This document shows positions 24,423-32,295 of a stretch of DNA of 64,000 nt, in pieces (positions within the stretch are counted from its first letter, which is position 1; each line of letters begins with the position of its first letter). This stretch comes from Kitasatospora sp. NBC_01246 (lineage in GTDB: Bacteria > Actinomycetota > Actinomycetes > Streptomycetales > Streptomycetaceae). The translations under genes and the position numbers were made by a program. The stretch spans positions 434,001 through 498,000 of the forward strand of contig NZ_CP108484.1 of the NCBI RefSeq assembly GCF_036226505.1, in the 5' to 3' direction. The notes beneath the pieces are model-generated. The model was not told where the DNA came from. It saw only the letters and a program-made list of their open reading frames with translations, and did no database searches.

Positions 24423-24458
24423 ACGGCCGGGGTTACGGCCGGGGTTACGGCCGGGGCT
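24423..24458. repeat. three 12-bp tandem units
   Basis: ACGGCCGGGGTT repeated at 24423, 24435 and 24447 (third copy ends CT). It runs across the stop codon of the membrane-protein gene, so repeat slippage would alter its C-terminus. Confidence 0.8.
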
Positions 24459-24909
24459 TCGCGACGGTGCCGCGCCAGCGCAGGGTGACGATGGTGGTGG
24501 CGAGGACGGCGGAGACGGGCAGGTCGACGCGCAGCCGCCGCAGCCAGGGGGCGGCGGGAAGCGTGGTGTGCGCCGGCAGCCATGCGGCGACGAACCACCC
24601 CAGCCCCGCCGCCACGCCGGCGGTCGCGACGACGAGCAGCACGGTCAGCACGAGCCGCGGCAGGGCGAGGGTCCAGCGCCGTGGCCGCCCGCCGTGCCGC
24701 AGCCAGGCGCCGACCAGGAACGCCACCACGGCGGAGGTACCGGCGATGGAGGTGACGGCCGCCACCGTGAGGTCCGCCTGACCGGTGACCACCCCTGCGG
24801 TACCGGCCATCAACGCGGGAGCGGCGTAGGCGGTCAGCACCTCGCGCCACAGGACGAACGGCCGCGCGGCCGCCCGGCTCGGGGCGGTTCGGTCCTTCGT
24901 TGCGGGCAT
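24445..24909 (-). CDS. small integral membrane protein, 154 aa
   Basis: Unrecognised family. Four hydrophobic segments are visible: AYAAPALMAGTAGVVTGQ, AAVTSIAGTSAVVAFLVGAW, LVLTVLLVVATAGVAAGLGW and the last near VDLPVSAVLATTIVTLRW, with basic loops between. Its neighbours are an NmrA-like oxidoreductase downstream and a MarR gene upstream, separated by the TAATTAG palindrome at 24989. It may belong to a stress or quinone-response unit. ATG at 24909 follows AAGAGG. Confidence 0.75.
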   Translation of the reverse strand: MPATKDRTAPSRAAARPFVLWREVLTAYAAPALMAGTAGVVTGQADLTVAAVTSIAGTSAVVAFLVGAWLRHGGRPRRWTLALPRLVLTVLLVVATAGVAAGLGWFVAAWLPAHTTLPAAPWLRRLRVDLPVSAVLATTIVTLRWRGTVAKPRP

Positions 24910-24988
24910 GTCGGCCTCTTCTTCTCGTTCGGGTTCCGATAGGCGAAAGGGTTAGACCGGGCAGCCGGGCGGGCTCACCCCGGTCAGG

Positions 24989-25006
24989 TAATTAGTCGGC
25001 TAATTA
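24989..25006. promoter_or_regulatory. perfect palindrome, putative MarR operator
   Basis: TAATTAG-TCGG-CTAATTA: two 7-bp arms around 4 nt, in an A/T-rich patch 80 bp upstream of the membrane-protein/NmrA operon and just beyond the MarR gene. A partial copy (ATTAG and ATATTAT halves) occurs upstream of the MarR gene at about 25620-25637. Confidence 0.55.
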
Positions 25007-25020
25007 CTACTCCGTGAAAA

Positions 25021-25047
25021 GGGCTCCCGTCCACGGGACGGGAGCCC
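25021..25047 (-). terminator. intrinsic terminator of the MarR gene
   Basis: Perfect 12-bp stem (25021-25032 with 25036-25047), 3-nt loop, followed on the minus strand by TTTTCAC; a rare T-tract terminator for this window. Confidence 0.88.
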
Positions 25048-25097
25048 GGGCCGGCCTACGGCCGGGGTCGGCCGACTGGGCCGGGGTCAGTCGGCGG

Positions 25098-25616
25098 TCA
25101 GTCGGCCGTCAGCGCCGAACTGCCGCGCACGACGCGGGAGAGCAGGTCCAGGAACACCGTGCGCTCCTCGACGGTGAGCCCGCCCACCATCGCCTCCAGT
25201 CGCCCGAAGTGCTCGGGCGCCATGTCGCGAAGGCGCTGCGCACCGCGCGCGGTCAAGACCGCCACCGTGCCGCGCCCGTCCTCGGTGGACGGGCGCCTGG
25301 CGACCAGGCCCTCGCGTTCGAGTCCGTCGAGCAGGCCGGTGACCGTGGCCCTGGAGACGTCGAGATCGGCCGCCAGCTGGGAGGGGGACTTCTCTCCCCC
25401 GTGACCTTCGAGGTCGGAGAGCAGGCGGTAGCGGCCCGTCGAGAGCCCGAACCGGGCGAAGTGCGCCTCGGCCGCCCGGCCGACTCTCGCGCCCGCGGAG
25501 ATCAGTCGCACGGCGACCAGCACCGCCTGCGGATCGACCGCCAGCCCGTAGTGCCGCAGCTGCCATCCGGCCTGCTCCAGCGTGGGCTGCTCACCGTCGC
25601 TACCGTCCCTCGTCAT
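25098..25616 (-). CDS. MarR-family transcriptional regulator
   Basis: A 172-residue MarR protein: helices AVLVAVRLISAGARVGRAAE and RFGLSTGRYRLLSDLEGHGG, then the winged helix KSPSQLAADLDVSRATVTGL, LDGLEREGLVARRPSTEDGR, GTVAVLTARGAQRL. RYRLLSDLEGHGGE in place of a long linker is the usual class II layout. I chose the ATG at 25616 because the fold starts shortly after it; a longer in-frame start at 25670 runs into the A/T-rich promoter. It probably controls itself and the downstream membrane-protein/NmrA operon through the TAATTAG palindrome. Confidence 0.85.
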   Translation of the reverse strand: MTRDGSDGEQPTLEQAGWQLRHYGLAVDPQAVLVAVRLISAGARVGRAAEAHFARFGLSTGRYRLLSDLEGHGGEKSPSQLAADLDVSRATVTGLLDGLEREGLVARRPSTEDGRGTVAVLTARGAQRLRDMAPEHFGRLEAMVGGLTVEERTVFLDLLSRVVRGSSALTAD

Positions 25617-25836
25617 GCAGATAATATGGCAGCTAATGACTTGGCCCGTCAAGGAGCCATCGGAATTCATCGAAAGGCGCCACCCGACGGCCGGAACCCC
25701 GGAGTGACGGCAGGACGCGTGGCGGGAGGGTGAACCGCGCTCCGGCCCCAGCGGCCGGGGCCACCGCCCGGGTATGTCTCGCGGAATGTCCGACCGTCAG
25801 GACGGCGCCGGTACCCGGCCCAGAACAGGTGGATCC

Positions 25837-27444
25837 ATGAGTTCGACCCCCAGAAGTCGCCGTTTCCGGGCCGCGGCCCTCCTCACCAGCCTCGCGACCG
25901 TGCTCGTCCCCGCGCTGACGCTCGGCACCGCCGCGCCGGCCGCCGCGCACGGCGACGAGCTGAGCGCCGAGATCCGGGCCATCATGGCCAAGCCCGGCTA
26001 CGAGCACGCCCAGTGGGGACTGCTGGAGCGGGACGGCACCACCGGCGAGGTCATCCACTCCCAGTTCCCCGACCAGTTCTTCCTCCCCGGCTCGACGGCC
26101 AAGCTGCTCAGCGTCTCGGGCGCCTGGCACGCGCTGGGCGGCGACCACGAGTTCACCACCCCCGTGCAGGCCGTCGGGCAGCAGAACGGTTCGGCCCTGG
26201 ACGGCAACCTGGTCCTGATCGGCCAGGGCGACCTCACCATGGGTGGCCGCACCGCGCCGGACGGCTCGGTCTCCTACACCCCGATCGACCACACCTACGC
26301 CAACGACGTGCCCGGCGCGACCCTCACCCCCGAGGACCCGCTGGCCGGGCTCGACCTGATCGCCCGGCAGGTGCGTGATGCCGGACTCACCCGGATCGAC
26401 GGCGACGTCGCCGTCGACACCCGACTCTTCAGCTCCTTCCCTGGCCTGGACCCGACTCCCACCCCGCTGATCGTCAACGACAACGTCATCGACCTGCTGA
26501 CCACCCCGACCGCCCCGGGCCAGAGCGCGCAGCTGACCTGGCGTCCCCAGGTCGCGCCGTACCAGGTCGAGTCGACGGTGCGGACGGTCGCGGCGGGCAG
26601 TCCGACCGACCTGACGGTCTCCGCCTCCCCCGACGGCACCCGGATCACCGTCTCCGGCACGATCGCGGCCGACGCCCCGCCCACCCTGCGGATCTCCCCG
26701 GTGCAGGACCCGGCCGCGTTCGGGCGCACCGCCCTGATCGAGGCCCTCGGCCGCGCGGGCGTCACGGTCACCGCCTCGCCGACCGGGCCGAACCCGACCG
26801 ACAAGGTGCCGGACTCCTACGACGGCACCCGGCGGGTGGCCGCCTACGTCTCCCCGGTCTACGCGAAGTACGCCAAGCTGATCCTCAAGGTCAGCCACAA
26901 CCTCGGCGCCAATCTGGCCATCTGCCTGATGGCCGTGACCGCGGGCAGCCACCAGTGCGAAAACGGCTTCCCCGTCCTCAACGAGTTCCTGCGCGGGGCC
27001 GGGATCGACCCGACCCAGGCCCAACTCCTCGACGGCCGCGGCGGAAACCCGGTCGACCGGGTCACCCCGAGGATCGAGACCGACATCGTGAACTACTGGC
27101 AGAACACCCCGGAGGCCGCCCGCTTCCGCGACGCGCTGCCGATCCTGGGCGTGGACGGCTCGCTGGCCGGCGCGTGCGCCGGCTGCCCCACCTGCCCCGG
27201 CAAGGGCAAGGTCTGGGCCAAGCCCGGCAGCGTGGTCGGCGAGGACGGGCTCAACCAGCGGCTCGCCGTCGGCGCCCAGACCCTGGGCGGCTACCTCGAC
27301 GCCGGCCACGGCCGGCTGAACACCTTCTACCTGGCCGTGAACGGCGCGTCCACGCCCGACATCGAGGGCTTCCTCGACGAGATCAACGACCTGGCCCGGA
27401 TCGCGGGCCTGCTGCAGCAGGAGGCCGAGGCACGCAATAGCTGA
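25837..27444 (+). CDS. dacB: D-alanyl-D-alanine carboxypeptidase, S13 family (PBP4-type)
   Basis: A 535-residue exported penicillin-binding protein. Signal peptide (about 1-36, ending AAPAAAHG), then the S13 domain with the nucleophile motif S86-TA-K89 (PGSTAK), the long insert typical of class C PBPs (about 110-290), and SHN at S353-H354-N355. Where the family has K-T/S-G, this protein has K462-P463-G464 (WAKPGSVVG), preceded by a Cys-rich insert CAGCPTCPGK. PBP4-type enzymes trim or hydrolyse peptidoglycan cross-links outside the membrane. The Pro in the third motif is unusual and may lower activity. ATG at 25837 follows AGGTGG. Single-gene unit with a terminator at 27454. Confidence 0.85.
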   Translation: MSSTPRSRRFRAAALLTSLATVLVPALTLGTAAPAAAHGDELSAEIRAIMAKPGYEHAQWGLLERDGTTGEVIHSQFPDQFFLPGSTAKLLSVSGAWHALGGDHEFTTPVQAVGQQNGSALDGNLVLIGQGDLTMGGRTAPDGSVSYTPIDHTYANDVPGATLTPEDPLAGLDLIARQVRDAGLTRIDGDVAVDTRLFSSFPGLDPTPTPLIVNDNVIDLLTTPTAPGQSAQLTWRPQVAPYQVESTVRTVAAGSPTDLTVSASPDGTRITVSGTIAADAPPTLRISPVQDPAAFGRTALIEALGRAGVTVTASPTGPNPTDKVPDSYDGTRRVAAYVSPVYAKYAKLILKVSHNLGANLAICLMAVTAGSHQCENGFPVLNEFLRGAGIDPTQAQLLDGRGGNPVDRVTPRIETDIVNYWQNTPEAARFRDALPILGVDGSLAGACAGCPTCPGKGKVWAKPGSVVGEDGLNQRLAVGAQTLGGYLDAGHGRLNTFYLAVNGASTPDIEGFLDEINDLARIAGLLQQEAEARNS

Positions 27445-27453
27445 GGTCCGAGG

Positions 27454-27478
27454 CCGTCCGGCGGGCCCGGCCGGACGG
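27454..27478 (+). terminator. terminator after the S13 gene
   Basis: CCGTCCGGC, 7-nt loop, GCCGGACGG; perfect 9-bp stem 9 bp past the stop. Confidence 0.75.
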
Positions 27479-27551
27479 TGACCGGCGGGGGTACGGCCGC
27501 AGCCGGGGCGCCCCCGGCCGTGCCCCCACCCGGGTGCCTCCGGGGTGCGGG

Positions 27552-27703
27552 TCAGGTCCGGGCCTCGCGGCGACAGATCCGGTCGTGCTGGCGGATGCCG
27601 ATCAGGGCGGCTTCGAGGCGTGAGGCCACTGCGCCACGAGGAGGGCGTACTCCGGTTGGGAGAGCCCTTTCGCCGCCCGCAACAGGGTGAGGGGGTGTGC
27701 CAT
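27552..27703 (-). pseudogene. frameshifted XRE-type DNA-binding gene remnant
   Basis: From an ATG at 27703 the minus strand reads MAHPLTLLRAAKGLSQPEYA, the start of a helix-turn-helix domain, then leaves the family pattern. In the next frame the sequence continues plausibly (ASRLEAALIGIRQHDRICRR) to a TGA at 27552. The combined length is two bases short of a codon multiple, so a frameshift lies near 27635. Only ~50 codons remain of a gene that would normally be several times longer. Confidence 0.5.
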
Positions 27704-27763
27704 GGGAGAGCCTTGGGTTTCAGGACGGTGCCGGGAGAGGGTCTTCCGGTGCGGTTCCAGATC

Positions 27764-28456
27764 CTAGGAAGCCCCTTCGGGCTGTGCCAGGCTTCGAGGC
27801 ACCCCCCTGGGCACGCCCGGCCCGTAGGGGTTGCCCTCCGGGGCCGACTCTGCTGGCGCTTCCTCCGCAGGTGATCGGCCCGGCGGGACGGGCCGCAGGG
27901 TGGTGGGGTCGGCGATCAGCCAGGCGGTGTCCTTGTCCTCGCCCCACCGTACGTTCGCGATCCAGGGCAGCTCCGGGCCCGGGCGGCGACGCGCGGTGAC
28001 CAGGCAGGAGCGCCAGTGGCCGCCGACCCGCGCCCAGGCCAGGCGCCAGCACCGGTCGGCGCCGTCCTCGGCGGGCGTGCCGGCCAGCTCGGCGGGCACC
28101 GCCACCGCGTCCCGCCACCGACCGAGGAACGGCGCGGCCGGTGGAGGCGCGTCCTGCGGCTCGGGCAGCGGCCGGACGGTCTCCTCCGTGTACAGGAACC
28201 ACCCCCAGGGCTGTGGGCTGTCCGTGTCGGGCGCCCAGCGCACATGGACCACCCAGCAGGCGGCGCCGGGCGGGCGCCGCCACACGGTGAGCATCCCCGG
28301 GCGCCACTCCCCGCCGAGCCGGATCTCCACCAGCCGCCACCGCCGCACGTCCCGGGATGCTCCGGGCAGGGTCATCAGCTCGCGCGGCGCCCGCTCGGCA
28401 TCGCCGGGCCGCTCGGGCGGGCGGACGGGGCGGGAGAACGGAACGGCCGAGGTCAT
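27764..28456 (-). CDS. hypothetical protein, 230 aa
   Basis: Not recognised. The protein is Arg- and Trp-rich with two related units: RRWRLVEIRLGGEWRPGMLT with WVVHVRWAPD, and CWRLAWARVGGHWRSCLVTA with PWIANVRWGEDKDTAWLIAD, so it looks like a duplicated ~80-residue β-domain with a Pro-rich linker and a Pro/Glu-rich tail. No signal peptide or membrane segment. ATG at 28456 lies 12 bp from an SOS-like dyad in a strikingly A/T-rich upstream region. Cytosolic, possibly nucleic-acid- or protein-binding given the basic, aromatic composition; function unknown. Confidence 0.75.
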   Translation of the reverse strand: MTSAVPFSRPVRPPERPGDAERAPRELMTLPGASRDVRRWRLVEIRLGGEWRPGMLTVWRRPPGAACWVVHVRWAPDTDSPQPWGWFLYTEETVRPLPEPQDAPPPAAPFLGRWRDAVAVPAELAGTPAEDGADRCWRLAWARVGGHWRSCLVTARRRPGPELPWIANVRWGEDKDTAWLIADPTTLRPVPPGRSPAEEAPAESAPEGNPYGPGVPRGVPRSLAQPEGAS

Positions 28457-28467
28457 GAACCCATTAT

Positions 28468-28483
28468 TCGATTGTTTGTTCGA
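28468..28483 (-). promoter_or_regulatory. LexA-box-like dyad
   Basis: On the minus strand TCGAAC-AAAC-AATCGA, matching 10 of 12 positions of the actinobacterial SOS box TCGAAC-N4-GTTCGA. It lies directly upstream of the hypothetical gene at 28456 in an A/T-rich stretch. Confidence 0.45.
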
Positions 28484-28744
28484 GTGATCAAACGTCAGCT
28501 GCGCGGACCGCCGGATGGGGGCCCTGTGCCGACGCGTGATATCTGTCCCGTGCGCGAACTGGTGGTCACCAAGATCCACACAGCCGATCCGTGATTCCTG
28601 AGTCGTGACGCGCTGGTTGGAACCTGGTCACGAGAGTGGGAACCGGTCCGACCGTCGCCGACGCGGAAGCGATCCGGACGTGGCTCGCCCGGACGGTGAA
28701 CCGACCGCGGCTCCGGACTCCGGCTCCCGCCGCCGGCGGCCGGG

Positions 28745-29809
28745 TCAGCGGCGGCTCTCGATCCGCAGGCCGCCCGTGGTCACCCGGCGGATCGGCTCGC
28801 TCACCAGCAGCTCGTGCGGCTGGCCGAGGGCGATCGCGCCCGCCGCGTCGAGCCGGGCCAGCTGGGCGTCCGTCAGCTCGACCGCCAGGGCGCCCAGGTT
28901 GTCCTCCAACTGGGCGCAGGTGCGGGCGCCGAGCAGCGTGCTCGTCACGCCCGGGTTCCGCAGCGTCCAGGCCAGCGCCACCTGGGCCGGAGTGTGCCCC
29001 AGCTCGTCGGCCACCTCCCGGACCACCCCGGCCACGCCGAGGCTGCGTTCGGTGAGGGTTCCCAGGGCGAGGTTGTGGCTCCGGCGGGTGCTCCCGTCGG
29101 GGCCGGCGCCCGTCGCGCCCACGTCGTCCCGGCCGTACTTGCCACTGAGCACGCCGCCGCCGAGCGGCGAGTACGGGACCACGCCCAGGCCCAGCTCCCG
29201 GGCCATCGGGATCAGGTCGCGCTCCGCGGTGCGTTCGATCAGGCTGTACTCGAGCTGCAGCGCGACCAGCGGCGACCAGCCGCGCAGGTCCGCGATCGCC
29301 TGCATCCGGGACACCTGCCAGGCCGGGGTGTTGGAGATCGCCACGTACAGCACCTTGCCCTGCCGGACCAGGTCGTCCAGGCCGCGCAGCACCTCCTCCA
29401 CCGAGGTCCGGAAGTCCCAGACGTGCAGGTACAGCAGGTCGAGGTAGTCGGTGCCGAGCCGCCGCAGGCTGCCCTCCACCGAGCCGAACAGCGCCTTGCG
29501 GTGCCCGCCCCCGGAGTTCGGGTCGCCGGGGCGGCGCAGGGTCGAGTACTTGGTCGCCAGCACCAGGCGTTCGCGCTCCTCGTGGGCGAACTCGCCCAGC
29601 AGGCGCTCGGAGCTGCCGTCGGTGTAGGTGTCGGCGGTGTCGAGGAGGTTGCCGCCGAGCCCGACGTAGCGGTCGAACAGCTTGCGGGCCTCGGCCCGTT
29701 CCGCGCCCCATCCCCATTCGGTGCCGAAGGTCGCGGTGCCCAGGGCCAGCGGTGAGACCCGCAGTCCCGAGCGGCCCAGCAGCCGGTAGTCGTCGAGGGC
29801 CAGTGCCAT
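28745..29809 (-). CDS. aldo/keto reductase
   Basis: A 354-residue NADPH-dependent (α/β)8-barrel reductase. The catalytic tetrad is present: D57 and Y62 (LLDTADTYTDGSSE), K87 (VLATKYS) and H129 (LYLHVWD). The C-terminal cofactor region shows STLLGARTCAQLEDNLGAL. Enzymes of this subgroup (YajO/Gcy-like) reduce aldehydes and ketones; the substrate cannot be read from sequence. ATG at 29809 follows GGAGAA. It is divergent from an XRE/MmyB-like regulator, with a pair of GACCGGTC palindromes between, so it is probably that regulator's target. Confidence 0.9.
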   Translation of the reverse strand: MALALDDYRLLGRSGLRVSPLALGTATFGTEWGWGAERAEARKLFDRYVGLGGNLLDTADTYTDGSSERLLGEFAHEERERLVLATKYSTLRRPGDPNSGGGHRKALFGSVEGSLRRLGTDYLDLLYLHVWDFRTSVEEVLRGLDDLVRQGKVLYVAISNTPAWQVSRMQAIADLRGWSPLVALQLEYSLIERTAERDLIPMARELGLGVVPYSPLGGGVLSGKYGRDDVGATGAGPDGSTRRSHNLALGTLTERSLGVAGVVREVADELGHTPAQVALAWTLRNPGVTSTLLGARTCAQLEDNLGALAVELTDAQLARLDAAGAIALGQPHELLVSEPIRRVTTGGLRIESRR

Positions 29810-29905
29810 CGGGTTCTCCAGTGTTCGCGTGTGTTCGTGTTCCCTTGCCGGGACCGAGTCTGCAGCGACGGCGGGTCCCGGATAAGGGAGGGACTTTCCT
29901 GGGAA

Positions 29906-29936
29906 GACCGGTCCCACCCTGGCGGTTGGACCGGTC
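29906..29936. promoter_or_regulatory. paired GACCGGTC palindromes
   Basis: Perfect 8-bp palindromes at 29906-29913 and 29929-29936, 23 bp centre to centre (about two helical turns). The second abuts the ATG at 29937, so binding there would block the regulator's own transcript. Confidence 0.5.
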
Positions 29937-30791
29937 ATGACGACCCGCACCATGGACACCACCGAGGAACTGGCCGCCTTCCTGCGCAGCCGGCGCGAAC
30001 GGCTGGACCCGGACCGGCTGGGCCTGCCCGCGCACCGGCGGACCCGGCGAACGCCCGGACTGCGCCGCGAGGAGGTCGCCGAGCTGGCCGGAGTCAGCAC
30101 CGACTACGTGGTCCGGCTGGAGCAGGGCCGGGGGCTTCGGCCCTCCGCGGAGGTGCTGGCGGCGCTGGCCCGGGCCCTGCGGCTGGCACCCGGCGAACGC
30201 GACTACCTCTTCGACCTGGCCGGACGGCGCCGCCCCGGCACCACCGGCGGGCCGGCCGCTGGTCCGGCGCCGTCGCTGGCCCACCTGGTCGACGACCTCT
30301 CCCCGTTGCCCGCCATGCTGCTGGACCACCGCTACGACCTGCTGGCCTGGAACCCCGAAATGGCCCGGCTGCTACCGGAGTTCGAAGCCGTTCCGCCGGA
30401 GCGGCGGAACGCGATGTGGCTCTGCCTGCTGCACCCGCCGATGCGCGGCTTCTACGCCGACCGCGAGAGGGTGCTGCGGGACGGCGTCGCCCATCTGCGC
30501 GCGGCCTGGGCCGCCCACCCGCAGGACCGGGCACTGGCCGGGCTGATCGCCGAATTCACCGCGCAGGACGAGGACTTCGCCCGGCTCTGGGCAGAGCGGG
30601 AGGTCCGCGTCAACGGCCGCGGTCGTAAGCTGCTGCGGCACCCGGCCGTCGGGACGATCGCCGTCGACTTCGAGGTCCTGCTCCCGCTGGAGGACCCCGA
30701 GCTCCGGCTTCTGGTCTACCGCGGCGCGGACGACGAGAGCCGCGTAGCCCTGCACCGGCTGTGCGGCGGTGACGGGCGCCAGGAAGGCTGA
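29937..30791 (+). CDS. XRE-family regulator with MmyB-like ligand domain
   Basis: A 284-residue regulator. The N-terminal helix-turn-helix (about 10-85) has the very regular family pattern RRTPGLRREEVAELAGVSTD followed by YVVRLEQGRGLRPSAEVLAA and LARALRL. The C-terminal ~180 residues are the MmyB-like (PAS-type) domain with PAMLLDHRYDLLAWNPEMAR and FHHPAVG-like LRHPAVGTIAVDFEVL. Proteins of this type usually repress an adjacent reductase or dehydrogenase gene; the aldo/keto reductase next door fits. Start at 29937 directly after a palindrome, without a clear ribosome-binding site, so the transcript may be leaderless. Confidence 0.88.
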   Translation: MTTRTMDTTEELAAFLRSRRERLDPDRLGLPAHRRTRRTPGLRREEVAELAGVSTDYVVRLEQGRGLRPSAEVLAALARALRLAPGERDYLFDLAGRRRPGTTGGPAAGPAPSLAHLVDDLSPLPAMLLDHRYDLLAWNPEMARLLPEFEAVPPERRNAMWLCLLHPPMRGFYADRERVLRDGVAHLRAAWAAHPQDRALAGLIAEFTAQDEDFARLWAEREVRVNGRGRKLLRHPAVGTIAVDFEVLLPLEDPELRLLVYRGADDESRVALHRLCGGDGRQEG

Positions 30792-30941
30792 CAACGCACG
30801 GCTGGTGGCAGGAAGCGTGACCACTTGCGCTGGATGGTGTCGACGCCGAGGTGGGTGAGGACGCCGTGCCCGCCGTTCTTCCCCCCCCGGACGTGCAAGG
30901 TGTCCCGGTGTCCCTGGACAAGCGCCGCCTGCGCCGCGCCT

Positions 30942-31172
30942 TCGGGCCCGGGCTACCGGAAGAGCGGCGCGACCGTGATCACCCCCGTCCGGATCTCCCC
31001 CGCCGTGCGGACAGGCCCGCTGTTCGGCGGGGAGGTCTCCGTGCACAGCCCGGACGGCCGGCACGGACGCGACACCCGGCAGCAGTTCGACGTCGAGGTC
31101 GTCGAACGGCTGCCGACGGAGGACCGCTACGAGCGCCGGGCCCGCCGCGTCACCGGCGCAGCTGCGCGTTGA
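30942..31172 (+). pseudogene. possible gene fragment in a 358-bp gap
   Basis: Between 30792 and 31149 no intact gene fits. From about 30942 to the TGA at 31172 the plus strand gives a balanced protein-like sequence (GATVITPVRISPAVRTGPLF, then QQFDVEVVERLPTEDRYERR), whereas the preceding stretch reads well only in another frame (VPVSLDKRRLRRAF). This looks like the decayed 3' end of a gene. It overlaps the 3' end of the convergent ECF gene by 23 bp. A run of eight C at about 30881-30888 marks a likely slippage site. Family unknown. Confidence 0.3.
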
Positions 31173-32295
31173 GCCGGGCGGCCTGCCGGGTGAGGTGGTC
31201 GCGTTCGGGGAGGGTGGGCGCCGACCGGGCGGCCTGGGCGTAGAGCCGTGCCGCGGTCGCCGGATCACCGTCGCGCTCGTGGAGGTACGCCGCGACGGCG
31301 GTGTACCTCGGCAGGGCGGGGTCGAGCTCCGCCAGGGCGGCCAGCCCCGCCCGGGCGCCGTCGGCCTCGCCCACCGCGACGGCCCGGTTGAGGCGTGCCA
31401 CCGGGCTGTCGGTGAGCCGTACCAGCTCGTCGTACCACTCGACGATCTGCACCCAGTCGGTCTCCTCGGTGGTCCGGGCGTCGGCGTGGAGCGCGGCGAC
31501 GGCCGCCTGGGCCTGGAACTCGCCCAGGCGGTCGCGGGCGAGGGCGGCCTGGAGCACGTCGACGCCCTCGGTGATCAGCCGGGTGTCCCACAGGCCGCGG
31601 TCCTGCTCGGCGAGCGGCACGAGCCTGCCGTCCGGGCTCGTCCGGGCCGGGCGCCGGGCGTGGTGGAGCAGCATCAGCGCCAACAGGCCCGCGACCTCCA
31701 CGTGGTCGGTGCCGGCCGCCAGTTGGCGGGTCAGCCGGATCGCCTCGGCCGCGAGGTCGACGTCCCCGGAGTACCCCTCGTTGAAGACCAGGTAGAGCAC
31801 CCGCAGCACGGTGGCGACGTCACCGGGCCGGTCGAAGCGGACGCCGGAGACGGTCCGCTTGGCCCGGCTGATCCGCTGGGCCATGGTCGCCTCCGGCACG
31901 AGGTAGGCCTGCGCGATCTGCCGCGTGGTCAGGCCGCCGACCGCGCGCAGAGTGAGCGCGACGGCGGAGCCCGGCGTCAGGGACGGGTGCGCGCACAGGA
32001 AGTACAGCTGGAGCGTGTCGTCCACCGCCTCGCCCCGGTCGGGCACGGGCTCTGCCTCGACCAGGTCCTCGCGCCGCCGCCGGGAGGTGTCGGCCCGGAC
32101 GGCGTCGAGGTACTTGCGCCAGGCCACCGTGACCAGCCAGCCCTTCGGGTCGCGCGGCGGGTCGTCCGGCCACCTGCGCACGGCCTCGACCAGGGCCTCC
32201 TGTACGGCGTCCTCGGCCGCCGCGAAGTCCGCTCCGCGACGGACGAGGACACCGATCACCGCGGGCACCAGGGCCCGGAGCAGTGCTTCGTTCAC
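31150..32295 (-). CDS. ECF42-type RNA polymerase sigma factor
   Basis: A 381-residue ECF sigma factor with a long C-terminal extension. Sigma region 2 is seen in VRRGADFAAAEDAVQEALVE and AVRRWPDDPPRDPKGWLVTV, region 4 in LTLRAVGGLTTRQIAQAYLV with PEATMAQRISRAKRTV. The remaining ~200 residues are TPR-like (DUF6596): LYLVFNEGYSGD, EVAGLLALMLLHHARRPART, and repeated Ala-rich helices. This architecture plus an adjacent DGPF protein defines group ECF42. Such sigmas have no classical anti-sigma; the extension is thought to control activity. GTG at 32295 overlaps the upstream DGPF stop (GTGA). Confidence 0.9.
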   Translation of the reverse strand: MNEALLRALVPAVIGVLVRRGADFAAAEDAVQEALVEAVRRWPDDPPRDPKGWLVTVAWRKYLDAVRADTSRRRREDLVEAEPVPDRGEAVDDTLQLYFLCAHPSLTPGSAVALTLRAVGGLTTRQIAQAYLVPEATMAQRISRAKRTVSGVRFDRPGDVATVLRVLYLVFNEGYSGDVDLAAEAIRLTRQLAAGTDHVEVAGLLALMLLHHARRPARTSPDGRLVPLAEQDRGLWDTRLITEGVDVLQAALARDRLGEFQAQAAVAALHADARTTEETDWVQIVEWYDELVRLTDSPVARLNRAVAVGEADGARAGLAALAELDPALPRYTAVAAYLHERDGDPATAARLYAQAARSAPTLPERDHLTRQAARLNAQLRR

